Part shown: positions 1 to 7,635 of the stretch, piece by piece
Numbering within the stretch: the first letter of the stretch is position 1
Layout of the letters: each line of letters begins with the position of its first letter
DNA from: CAXBNV01 sp963977185
GTDB lineage: Bacteria; Pseudomonadota; Gammaproteobacteria; JAGOUU01
Direction: 5' to 3'
Assembly (NCBI GenBank): GCA_963977185.1
Contig: CAXBNV010000028.1
Location: 1-19,514 of the forward strand
Length of the DNA: 19,514 nt
Program-made: the position numbers and the translations under genes
The notes under the pieces: generated by a model
Seen by the model: the letters and a program-made list of their open reading frames with translations, nothing else
The model's database searches: none
What the model was told of the DNA's origin: nothing

Positions 1-275
1 AAAAAGATCAAAAAGATCAAAAAGATCAGAAAGATCAGAAAGATCAGAAAGATCAAAAAGATCAAAAAGATCAGAAAGATCAAAAAGATCATACAAAAGA
101 GCAAGAAAAAAAATCTAATTTAGATAAACAAGAACAACAGCAAAAAGCATTAGAAAAATCTATTGAGCAACGTAAAAAAACTAATGCTACATTAAGACAA
201 TTACCAGATAATCCTGAAATTTTTCTTAAAAACAAATTACGATATGAACATTGGAAGCGTCAACATGAAAACTAA
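1..275 (+). CDS. C-terminal fragment of Bat-operon VWA/TPR protein (BatB/BatC-like)
   Basis: This is the 3' end of a gene that begins before the window. The frame opens at position 3 and stops at TAA 273-275. It encodes ten KDQ-type tripeptides, a charged Lys/Glu/Gln-rich linker, and an ending with LRQLPDNPEIFLKNKLRY. That ending matches the conserved tail of VWA/TPR proteins of the aerotolerance (Bat) operon, which usually end in a 'rRIPDDPggLLRrKF'-like motif. In that family an inner-membrane VWA domain is followed by TPRs and this tail; only the linker and tail are seen here. The stop codon overlaps the start of batD, so the two are translationally coupled. The family call rests on the tail motif plus the adjacent batD; the remainder lies outside the window. 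Confidence 0.72.
   Translation, partial: KDQKDQKDQKDQKDQKDQKDQKDQKDQKDHTKEQEKKSNLDKQEQQQKALEKSIEQRKKTNATLRQLPDNPEIFLKNKLRYEHWKRQHEN
3..92 (+). repeat. 9-bp in-frame tandem repeat, ten units (KDQ)
   Basis: Ten consecutive 9-base units read AAAGATCAA or AAAGATCAG; the last reads AAAGATCAT. They encode nine Lys-Asp-Gln and one Lys-Asp-His. Units differ only at the third codon position, apart from the last. Because the unit is a multiple of three, slippage would change linker length without breaking the frame. The array begins at the window edge, so more copies may lie upstream. Confidence 0.95.
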
Positions 276-2130
276 ATTGTCACAAAGTAAAATTAAATAT
301 ATATTAGTAATTTTTATATTATTTTTTAATACAATAATTTTTAGCGCTGCATTTCTTGAAATAGATAATGAAAAACCAAATTTAGATAGTATTTTTAGAA
401 TCATTATTACATCAACTGATCCTAATGTAAGCTCAAAATTTACTCCTGATCTAACTCAAATAAAAAATAACTTTGAAATACTTAATCAATCAGAGCAGAC
501 ATCTAAATATATTATGAATGGCGTCAAAGAATCTAGAGTAAAATGGATTTTAACAACTTTGCCAAAAAAATCAGGAAAAATCACAATAAAACAAATTCAA
601 ATAGGTTCAGAAAAAACTAACCCTTTAACTTTCACCGTAACTAATACAAAACCTAAAACATCTGACATTAAAAAATTTGATATTAAAATTATAGCTGATA
701 AAAATAAAAAATATTATGTTAATAGTGCAATTCCTATTACGATTAAAGCTTTAATTTATAAAGATCAACAAATAGATAATTTGAATTTACATAGTCCTGA
801 TTTGAAGAATATAAATTTAATCAAAATTGATGACTTTAAAACAGAAAGATACATAAATAATAAACCATATATAGTTTATACTTTAAGCTATTTATTATTT
901 TCTCAAAAAACAGGAAATATAAAAATTCCTAACTTTAGATTATCTGGAAATGTATTAATTCCTGAAAACTCTGAAGATGATTTTTTTGGATTCCAAAGAT
1001 ATTATAAAAAACCTTTTAATGTTATATCTAATACTCCAGAATTAAATATTAAAGCAATTCCTCCAGAGTGGAAAAACCCTAACTGGTTAAATGCAGACAG
1101 CATCAGATTTGAAGATGAATTTTCTCCAAAAAATCTTAATGATTTTAAACAAGGAGATGCCTTAACTAGAACTATCACAATAACAGCAACTAATGCAGAT
1201 AATACTGCCTTTCCTAGTGAAATCATTAAGAAATCTAATACACATAAAAATAATAATGCTTATAAAATGTATATTGATAATCCACAATATAAACAAACTA
1301 TAAAAAATAATAAGATTTATAGTTCCATTAACCAATCAGCAACTTATATATTTAATTCATCTGGTGAGGTAATAATACCTGAAATTAATATTCCTTGGTG
1401 GAATATTAGTAAAAATAAAATAGAAACCCTTAAAATAGAAGCAAAAAAGATTAATATTAAATCGGTTACAGGATTTAATTACAGCAATAAGATACCAACT
1501 AATCAAACAGATAATCAAATAAATAATAAGATTAATGATAATTCTAACGAGCTAAAAAGCCATGCTAAAACAGGCATTAAAGAAAATGGAAACTTAAAAT
1601 GGTATCAAATAAATACTTTTGTAAAAAATAATATAACAAGCGGTACCTTATTAATAATATTTTATATTTTAGGATTGTTAGTAATAACTTTATTAATTTT
1701 ATCTGTTATTTTATATTATCTTTATAATAAACAAAGAAAGTTTATTACTTATATTAAATCAAAAAAATATAGCTCTAATATAAATAATGAATTCAAAAAA
1801 AAATTTCAAAATAACAATATTAAGTCTATAGAAAAAAACTTATATATGTCATGCCAAAATAATATTCCACAAGATATTTATTATAATTTAAACATATTTG
1901 CGGAGTATCATAATATTAATATCAATAAAATACTCGAATCAGCTAACAGTGAATTTAAACAAGCATTAAAAAATTTACAAGAGTATTTATTTTCTAATAA
2001 AGATAATGATTCTAATTTAAATATTGACGGTAAATTATTGTGGAAGTTATTTAAAAATTATAAAAAGAAATATTATAGAAATATTAAAACAAAAGACAAT
2101 AATTCTGGGCCTGATTTAGATAAATTTTAA
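265..2130 (+). CDS. batD: BatD-family protein (oxygen tolerance, Bat operon)
   Basis: This is a large membrane-anchored periplasmic protein of the BatD family, in which an N-terminal signal or anchor, beta-rich repeats and one late transmembrane helix precede a cytoplasmic tail. I chose ATG 265 (621 residues) because GGAAG at 253-257 sits seven bases upstream. ATG 244 is also in frame but has no ribosome site. Residues about 11-30 are hydrophobic (YILVIFILFF). A strong membrane segment (LLIIFYILGLLVITLLILSV) follows at about 466-492, then a basic Asn/Lys-rich cytosolic tail. The start overlaps the stop of the preceding VWA/TPR gene by 11 bases, the usual Bat order. Bat proteins are tied to stress tolerance in several bacteria, but the molecular role is unsettled. 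Sequence between the anchors is diverged and Asn/Lys-rich, in line with the low GC. Confidence 0.8.
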   Translation: MKTKLSQSKIKYILVIFILFFNTIIFSAAFLEIDNEKPNLDSIFRIIITSTDPNVSSKFTPDLTQIKNNFEILNQSEQTSKYIMNGVKESRVKWILTTLPKKSGKITIKQIQIGSEKTNPLTFTVTNTKPKTSDIKKFDIKIIADKNKKYYVNSAIPITIKALIYKDQQIDNLNLHSPDLKNINLIKIDDFKTERYINNKPYIVYTLSYLLFSQKTGNIKIPNFRLSGNVLIPENSEDDFFGFQRYYKKPFNVISNTPELNIKAIPPEWKNPNWLNADSIRFEDEFSPKNLNDFKQGDALTRTITITATNADNTAFPSEIIKKSNTHKNNNAYKMYIDNPQYKQTIKNNKIYSSINQSATYIFNSSGEVIIPEINIPWWNISKNKIETLKIEAKKINIKSVTGFNYSNKIPTNQTDNQINNKINDNSNELKSHAKTGIKENGNLKWYQINTFVKNNITSGTLLIIFYILGLLVITLLILSVILYYLYNKQRKFITYIKSKKYSSNINNEFKKKFQNNNIKSIEKNLYMSCQNNIPQDIYYNLNIFAEYHNININKILESANSEFKQALKNLQEYLFSNKDNDSNLNIDGKLLWKLFKNYKKKYYRNIKTKDNNSGPDLDKF

Positions 2131-2252
2131 ATATAAAAAATATTTTTCTGAGCGTAGTATTTATAGAAAATAAAGAAAACTAGTATATTAATAAAAATCA
2201 TATATTATATAATATTATAAACTACCCATAATATTTTATAAGGATGCATCTA

Positions 2253-3479
2253 ATGGCTACAGTTTTTAATCAATATTTAACTAGATATATCATTGGCTTA
2301 TTAAATGAATATGGACATTTTCAATCAGCAAATGAGAAAAAATTTCAACGTGATGATCTAACTGGACAGATAAGAAATTTAACGGAAAATACTAAAGATT
2401 TAATTCCTGATAATTTGCTAAAAGATAACTTATTACAAATAATTCGTGAATACCGAGAAGATACTTTAAAAATAGCAAGAAAAACAGCTGGAGTAAGTAC
2501 AGGACAATTTGAAAAATATTGTGACTTAGCTATTGAATTGACCTCTACAATTTATACTTTATTTGAACAACATCATATTTTAGATATTAATACCAAAGAA
2601 CTAGTAGCAAATTTACAAATCCCAAGAGAGAAATATCGATTTGAATGCTTACTCATAAAAAGATTATTATTAGAATATATTATAATAAAAGCCAAGACTG
2701 AAGGTATGAAATCATACGGTTTAGATTCTGCTGGTTATTATAAAAGCTATATTCAATCATATTTCCCTAATTTAGATATTGCATCTCAAAAACAAAAAAC
2801 TATTTCTGATGGATTGCAATCTATAGAAACTGCATTTGAAACAACTCTATCAAATATAGATGAAAAGACTCTCAAACGACTTAATGAAACACTAAAAAAA
2901 CAAGTTGAGCATTTATTAAGAGAATTAAGAGATACACATGGAAGCACTAAACCTTCAATATCTTTAAGTATAACATCTATGGCACTCAATGCTTTTAGCT
3001 CTTATTTTGTAACACCTGGAGATGGTTATAGCGAAAAGATCGTCTTATTTATTTTAGAAACATTATTCCCTGTTTTTATAGATTCAGATAAATTTAATGA
3101 TATTCCAAAGGAAACCTGGGAAGTTATTCTAACTTCTAGTTATACTAAAATTCATAGTTTTCTGAATGGTAGCATTGGAACCAAACCAGAACATGATTCA
3201 GCAAGTATGCCAAATAGTTCTTTTGATGCAAGGGCATTAGGTTCAATAACCAAACAATCAGCGGAATCAGATACTAAAACACAACAATTAATGACTACTG
3301 TTTTTGACCAAAAAAAAGAAGCCAAACCAATAAGTCCTGTAGCAAAATCTAAACATAATGAATTTGATATTGTTAGCGACGATGAAGGCATTCAAGAAAG
3401 TCCTTTTGGATCAGCTCAAACTGCTAGGGTTTTCACTACAACTCAGCGAAAACAAACAAAAACACAAGGCAAGCGTTAA
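2253..3479 (+). CDS. Hypothetical protein, 408 residues, upstream of cca
   Basis: I do not recognise this protein. ATG 2253 is chosen because AAGGA (2240-2244) lies eight bases upstream. The in-frame ATG 2244 overlaps that ribosome site and is less likely. The product is soluble, with no signal peptide or membrane helix. It is largely helical to about residue 310, with a likely coiled-coil stretch near residues 190-225 (KTLKRLNETLKKQVEHLLRE). A polar, disordered-looking Ser/Thr/Gln/Lys-rich tail with a basic end follows. It stops six bases before cca, so the two are probably co-transcribed, but nothing in it points to tRNA metabolism. A helical body plus polar tail is also common in secreted effectors of intracellular bacteria; that is only a possibility. 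Confidence 0.75.
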   Translation: MATVFNQYLTRYIIGLLNEYGHFQSANEKKFQRDDLTGQIRNLTENTKDLIPDNLLKDNLLQIIREYREDTLKIARKTAGVSTGQFEKYCDLAIELTSTIYTLFEQHHILDINTKELVANLQIPREKYRFECLLIKRLLLEYIIIKAKTEGMKSYGLDSAGYYKSYIQSYFPNLDIASQKQKTISDGLQSIETAFETTLSNIDEKTLKRLNETLKKQVEHLLRELRDTHGSTKPSISLSITSMALNAFSSYFVTPGDGYSEKIVLFILETLFPVFIDSDKFNDIPKETWEVILTSSYTKIHSFLNGSIGTKPEHDSASMPNSSFDARALGSITKQSAESDTKTQQLMTTVFDQKKEAKPISPVAKSKHNEFDIVSDDEGIQESPFGSAQTARVFTTTQRKQTKTQGKR

Positions 3480-3485
3480 ATTAAA

Positions 3486-4724
3486 ATGAAAATATTTTTA
3501 GTTGGTGGTGCAGTAAGGGATGAGTTATTAAATTTACCTATCAAGGAGCTAGATTGGGTTGTTGTTGGTGCAACTCCTGATGAAATGCTTCTTCAAAATT
3601 TTAAACAAGTAGGTGCTGATTTTCCCGTATTTTTACACCCTAAAACTAAAGAAGAATATGCCTTAGCAAGACAAGAAAAAAAATCAGGCCATGGTTATCA
3701 TGGCTTTGATTTTATAGCTAATCCAAATATAACTTTAGAAGAAGATTTATTAAGACGTGACTTAACTATAAATGCGATTGCTAAAGATAAAAATAATAAT
3801 CTAATTGACCCATACAATGGCGCAACAGATATTAAAAACAAAATATTAAAACATATTTCCCCAGCTTTTGCAGAAGATCCTTTAAGAGTATTACGTGTTG
3901 CAAGATTTGCGGCAAGATTTCATTATTTAGGATTTACTATAGCTCCAGAGACTCTAAATTTAATGTCCAACATTTCTTCATCAGGAGAGTTAGAACATTT
4001 AACCCCAGAGAGAGTTTTTAAAGAAATAAAATTAGCACTTGCAACTAAACACCCCCAAGTTTTTTTTAAAACTTTAAGACAAACTAATAGTTTAAAAATT
4101 ATTCTTCCAGAACTTGATAATTTATATGGCATTCCTGCTAAAAAAGAATATCATCCAGAAGTAGATACTGGAGTTCATACCATGATGGTTTTAGAACAAG
4201 CAGCAAAATTAACTGATAATTTAGAAGTAAGATTTGCAGCTTTATTACATGATTTAGGAAAAGCAAAAACTCCAAAGAATATTTTGCCATCACATCACGG
4301 TCATGAAAAATCTGGGTTAGCATTAATTAAAAATATTTGCAAAAGATTTAAAGTAGATAATAATTGTAAAAACCTTGCTTTATTGGTAGGCGAGCATCAT
4401 GGTCAAGCACATCGAATTTTTGAAATGCGAGCCGAGACTATACTAAAATTATTACAAAAATTAGATGCTTTCAGACGTGAAGAAAGATTCTTTCAATTTC
4501 TACAAGCATGCGAAGCTGACTCAAAAGGCCGCACAGGTTTTGAAAATATAAAATATAAACAATCTGAATATTTAATTAATATATTTAACAAAATAAAAAA
4601 ATTAAATATTAAAGAGGTTATAGATAATCATGTAAGCCCTACAAACTTAACTGGAAAAGAAATTTCTGAATTAATTTACAAAACAAGACTTCAGATTATT
4701 CAAGATTCTATTAAATCCCAATAA
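3486..4724 (+). CDS. cca: CCA-adding tRNA nucleotidyltransferase (multifunctional)
   Basis: The enzyme adds or repairs the 3'-CCA end of tRNAs from CTP and ATP without a template, in the cytosol. At 412 residues it matches the length of the E. coli enzyme. The class II nucleotidyltransferase head is clear: GGAVRD at 7-12, the metal-binding E21-x-D23 in ELDWVVVG, the RRDLTINAIA motif at 91-100, and EDPLRVLRVARFAARF at 131-146. A C-terminal HD phosphohydrolase domain follows, with LLHDLGKAKT (His256-Asp257) and HHGHE at 271-275. This places it in the gammaproteobacterial Cca type that also has phosphatase/phosphodiesterase activity. It follows the 408-residue gene by six bases with no clear ribosome site of its own, so coupling to upstream translation is likely. 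Confidence 0.97.
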   Translation: MKIFLVGGAVRDELLNLPIKELDWVVVGATPDEMLLQNFKQVGADFPVFLHPKTKEEYALARQEKKSGHGYHGFDFIANPNITLEEDLLRRDLTINAIAKDKNNNLIDPYNGATDIKNKILKHISPAFAEDPLRVLRVARFAARFHYLGFTIAPETLNLMSNISSSGELEHLTPERVFKEIKLALATKHPQVFFKTLRQTNSLKIILPELDNLYGIPAKKEYHPEVDTGVHTMMVLEQAAKLTDNLEVRFAALLHDLGKAKTPKNILPSHHGHEKSGLALIKNICKRFKVDNNCKNLALLVGEHHGQAHRIFEMRAETILKLLQKLDAFRREERFFQFLQACEADSKGRTGFENIKYKQSEYLINIFNKIKKLNIKEVIDNHVSPTNLTGKEISELIYKTRLQIIQDSIKSQ

Positions 4725-4746
4725 AGCATAATATATATTCTAATTA

Positions 4747-4768
4747 AAGATTTTGATCTTATTTTTTT
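4747..4768 (+). terminator. Short rho-independent terminator after cca
   Basis: A five-base stem, AAGAT (4747-4751) and ATCTT (4756-4760), encloses loop TTTG and is followed by a run of seven T at 4762-4768. The stem is weak but the T tract is good. It lies 22 bases past the cca stop and just before the stop of the convergent kinase gene. In the opposite direction the downstream bases are less T-rich. Confidence 0.5.
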
Positions 4769-4773
4769 AACGC

Positions 4774-6306
4774 TTATCTTCTAACGCTTCTTTTATTGCT
4801 ACGTCTCTCATTATTAATTTCCACTATACTAACTGGTGTAGGCATAGTTTCAATATTATCAGTCATTCTCGTATTCATCATTGTTGAACTAGCTGAGACT
4901 GCTATAGTTTGACTACTTCTAATATCATCAGCTTGAGTGCTTGGGCTAACTGAAGAAACCATGGTTATAACACTTGCCATACTAAGTGGCATTGCCATAC
5001 TAACTAACGGAGCTATAGTTTCATCAATATTAGTCATGCTAGAAGTAGCTTCAGAAGGCATGTTTGACATCATAACTCTAAGAGTATTAAAAGCATCTTC
5101 ACTGGTTATTCTTATCTTTGGATCATGCGCTAATAATTGTACTAAAAATGTATCCCTTTTAACAATACTTTGCAAAAACATAAATTTTTCTTGGCTAATG
5201 TTAAAAAATGAAGAAAACAAGTTATTATCATGTATTAACATTAAATAAACAATACCTAAAGACCAAACATCATTTTTAGGATTAGGCATCGGCTTCATTG
5301 ATTCATTAAAAATATAGCATTCCAATCGTCGTTGGCTCATCGTAACAGATTTGCTAGCAAAAGTATTATACGCTCTTCCATATCGCTGCAAGTTATAATT
5401 ATTTAAAGCCATTTCATAAGATTCATAACCTGCTGTAGCTAATGCCGTATTTGGGTATATTATATTACAAAGACCAAAGTCATGAAGTTTTGCAATTATT
5501 TCTTGTTTAGATTCATCCCAATATAATATTATATTATCAGGCTTAATATCTTGATGGATAATTCCTGCGTCATGCAACTCTTTAACTTCTTTAAACAAAT
5601 TTGTCATTATTAATAAACCTTCTTTTTTAGTAAACTCCTTTCCTGTTAAGGTTTTATAAAGCGATTCATCTTTTAGAACCAGATTTAAAGGCAACCCTTT
5701 TTTACAAAAAAATACTGCTTTTCTATGATTATTTCTATCTGCATAGAAAGCTAAATCAAGCTTTACACCGGAGTTTACCTTATTAGAGGCTCGGTATTCG
5801 ATAACGCAATCATTTACTAAATTTTCCATTGGTACTTTTGAGTCCATAGCCATAATACATAAATTCATTACTAATGACATATACGTATTACAAACATCCC
5901 CTATTTTACTTTTTGTACTCACTTCAGGATTCAACAAAAATGCCATTTTTGCTTTTTTATAAGCTCCTCTTGCGACTATACCTTTTTTTGCTTCTAATAT
6001 AATTTTAATATAATTATCTTTACCCATAACTAACTGGATGGTTTTTGTTAACCCATATAGTTTAGTTTCACTTGTATCTTTAGGAAGTCTAAAAAAACCT
6101 TGCTTATTTAAAATATCGATAACATCTTGTTTTTCTGATAATAATTTTTTTAAAGCATTCAGATTCTTTATATGATTTTCTTTTGATAATATATATTTTT
6201 TGTACTCATCGCTTAAAGAATCATATGAGATAGCAAGTTGTACCTCTAATTCTTGTATTAATTTCAAAATTTTCAATTCTTTTTCTATATTTTCAGAATC
6301 TAACAT
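4774..6306 (-). CDS. Eukaryote-like Ser/Thr protein kinase with low-complexity C-terminal tail
   Basis: The central part carries the core of a protein kinase. The catalytic loop is HQDIKPDN at 251-258 (Asp253, Lys255 and Asn258 present; the usual HRD is HQD). The magnesium-binding DFG is at 276-278, a GYESYEMA activation-segment end at 293-300, and KNDVWSLGIVYLML, resembling subdomain IX, at 344-357. A Gly-rich stretch (RGAYKKAK, 113-120) could be the nucleotide loop, but I cannot assign the beta3 lysine with certainty. Residues 1-65 are Leu/Lys/Glu-rich and probably coiled coil. From about 400 to 510 the protein is Ser/Thr/Met-rich and ends in a basic patch (RRSNKRSVRR). There is no membrane helix, unlike PknB-type kinases. 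This suggests a soluble kinase, possibly a secreted effector; delivery is inference. It is divergent from the gene at 6516. Confidence 0.8.
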   Translation of the reverse strand: MLDSENIEKELKILKLIQELEVQLAISYDSLSDEYKKYILSKENHIKNLNALKKLLSEKQDVIDILNKQGFFRLPKDTSETKLYGLTKTIQLVMGKDNYIKIILEAKKGIVARGAYKKAKMAFLLNPEVSTKSKIGDVCNTYMSLVMNLCIMAMDSKVPMENLVNDCVIEYRASNKVNSGVKLDLAFYADRNNHRKAVFFCKKGLPLNLVLKDESLYKTLTGKEFTKKEGLLIMTNLFKEVKELHDAGIIHQDIKPDNIILYWDESKQEIIAKLHDFGLCNIIYPNTALATAGYESYEMALNNYNLQRYGRAYNTFASKSVTMSQRRLECYIFNESMKPMPNPKNDVWSLGIVYLMLIHDNNLFSSFFNISQEKFMFLQSIVKRDTFLVQLLAHDPKIRITSEDAFNTLRVMMSNMPSEATSSMTNIDETIAPLVSMAMPLSMASVITMVSSVSPSTQADDIRSSQTIAVSASSTMMNTRMTDNIETMPTPVSIVEINNERRSNKRSVRR

Positions 6307-6477
6307 GACAATGGAACCTAGCTATGGCAAGTAATTATTGCATTATTATCTTATATAAAGATTAAGTTTTAATTAATAAACATTAATTTAATTTTATTAA
6401 ATAACAAATTATATCATCACTTAAGCATTTTTTAAGCTTTAAATGGAATTATGCATTAAAAAGTTATTAACAAAACA

Positions 6478-6483
6478 TATAAT
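6478..6483 (+). promoter_or_regulatory. Possible -10 element for the 6516 gene
   Basis: A perfect TATAAT lies 32 bases before the start codon, with TTAAAA 16 bases upstream as a poor -35. In such AT-rich sequence the match alone is weak evidence; its position in a 209-base divergent gap supports it. The ribosome site of the gene is GGAGG at 6501-6505. Confidence 0.35.
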
Positions 6484-6515
6484 TTATTTAATATTCAAAC
6501 GGAGGAACTTAATTT

Positions 6516-7001
6516 ATGATTTTATACAACTTAATAAAAGATGACAATATAAAATATAAAGCCACTTTAGGATTATCTATTGCAACAGGTATAACAAGTA
6601 TTGTCTTAAATCTTGTTACTTTTGGTATAGCAGGCTCTATTTTTGGCATAATATCTACTTTAGGATTTGCTGCTAATTGTTATTATAAAGGCAAATTAAC
6701 AAAAGAAGCAAAGACTCATAGTAAACAAAACTCAAATGCTAATTTTTTATATAATGATAGTAAAAAAGCAACAGCTGCTGGAACTTTTGCTATCGCTGCA
6801 TATGTAACTAGTCAAATTTTGAATCTTTTTACTTTTGGTATTGGCGGTACAATGCTTAGTCTTTTAACAACAGCTGGTATCGGTCTTTTTTGTTATTATA
6901 AAGGTAAAATAGCTAAATCCAGTGAACTTAGTTCTGATCAAATAAAGACTACTGAAAACAATATACACTTCAACAACAACGCATCAATGACTCCAGCTTA
7001 A
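6516..7001 (+). CDS. Small membrane protein with duplicated hydrophobic module
   Basis: I do not recognise a named family. The 161-residue protein contains two copies of the same unit, about 71 residues apart. Copy one spans roughly residues 14-63 (LNLVTFGIAGSIFG, then CYYKGKLTK). Copy two spans roughly 83-134 (LNLFTFGIGGTMLS, then CYYKGKIAK). Each has two short hydrophobic stretches around a TFGI-G turn and ends in C-Y-Y-K-G-K, which looks like a membrane hairpin with a basic border. The polar C-terminal tail is short. The start has a good ribosome site, GGAGG, ten bases upstream. It stands alone between a divergent kinase gene and a terminator, so it is probably monocistronic. An inner-membrane or host-membrane location is possible; function is unknown. 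Confidence 0.75.
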   Translation: MILYNLIKDDNIKYKATLGLSIATGITSIVLNLVTFGIAGSIFGIISTLGFAANCYYKGKLTKEAKTHSKQNSNANFLYNDSKKATAAGTFAIAAYVTSQILNLFTFGIGGTMLSLLTTAGIGLFCYYKGKIAKSSELSSDQIKTTENNIHFNNNASMTPA

Positions 7002-7008
7002 AAAATAT

Positions 7009-7044
7009 CCAGATTAAATATAAATTATATTTGATCTGGGTTTT
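7009..7044 (+). terminator. Terminator hairpin after the duplicated membrane protein
   Basis: CCAGAT (7009-7014) pairs with ATCTGG (7034-7039), and AAATAT (7016-7021) with ATATTT (7027-7032). A T-G pair between them keeps the stem continuous for 13 pairs around loop AAATT. A short T run (7041-7044) follows. It lies seven bases past the stop codon. Confidence 0.7.
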
Positions 7045-7097
7045 AGCTTTCTATTAAGCTTTAATCTAAAAAAACAATTTATTATTCAATATCACCC

Positions 7098-7106
7098 TGC
7101 TATAAT
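7098..7106 (+). promoter_or_regulatory. Extended -10 promoter for accB-accC-prmA
   Basis: TGC TATAAT at 7098-7106 is a perfect -10 with the extended TGn motif, 51 bases before the accB start. No good -35 is seen at the right distance (TTTATT or TTATTA only), as expected when an extended -10 compensates. The same TGCTATAAT string occurs before the cytochrome c gene. Confidence 0.6.
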
Positions 7107-7157
7107 TAGTTTAAATATAAAACCCAATTTTATTATAAAAATTAAAGAATTATAAAC

Positions 7158-7616
7158 ATGGACATTAAAAAACTAAAAAAATTAATTGAATTATTAGAAG
7201 AATCAAAACTTTCTGAATTAGAAATTCAAGAAGGTGATTACTCTGTAAGATTAAGTAAAGAAATTGCATCAAGCATTCCTAATAATGCTATTAATTACGT
7301 TTCCCCCCCTCAACAAGCTCAACATTCTCACAATACGACCATACAACCAAATACAGAAACTCAACAACCTACTAAATATTCAGGACACCCTGTAAAATCA
7401 CCAATGGTAGGAACTTTTTATAGAGCACCATCACCAGACGCTAAAAATTTTGTAGAAGTTGGAGACACGGTTAATCAAGGTGATACCTTATGTATCATAG
7501 AAGCTATGAAAATGTTCAATCAAATAGAGGCAGATAAATCTGGGGTAATTAAGTCTATAGAAGTAGAAAGTGCACAACCAGTTGAATATGACCAAGTCTT
7601 ATTTATTATAGAATAA
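7158..7616 (+). CDS. accB: Biotin carboxyl carrier protein of acetyl-CoA carboxylase
   Basis: This is the BCCP subunit that carries biotin between the carboxylase and transferase halves of acetyl-CoA carboxylase, the first step of fatty acid synthesis. At 152 residues it is close to the E. coli protein (156). The N-terminal part (LKKLIELLEESKLSELEI) is the conserved helical interaction segment. A Pro/Gln/Thr-rich flexible linker spans about 50-75. The biotinyl domain follows with VKSPMVGTFYRAPSP (the 'thumb' region) and EAMKMFNQIEAD. Lys118 in AMKM is the biotin site, 34 residues from the end as in E. coli. The ribosome site is weak. accC follows after 19 bases in an operon, its usual partner. 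Confidence 0.97.
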   Translation: MDIKKLKKLIELLEESKLSELEIQEGDYSVRLSKEIASSIPNNAINYVSPPQQAQHSHNTTIQPNTETQQPTKYSGHPVKSPMVGTFYRAPSPDAKNFVEVGDTVNQGDTLCIIEAMKMFNQIEADKSGVIKSIEVESAQPVEYDQVLFIIE

Positions 7617-7635
7617 AATAATTGAAAGTAATTAT

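Noticed and set aside
3..92. Array of short repeats as a CRISPR
   Set aside because: Units are nine bases with no spacers and lie in a coding frame.
2131..2239. Promoter TATAAT at 2208-2213 before the 408-residue gene
   Set aside because: The stretch is almost all A and T, several equal matches exist and no -35 is seen, so I do not list it as a feature.
4937..5248. Plus-strand open frame of 103 codons opposite the kinase tail
   Set aside because: It mirrors the low-complexity Ser/Thr/Met-rich coding sequence on the minus strand and has no start signal.
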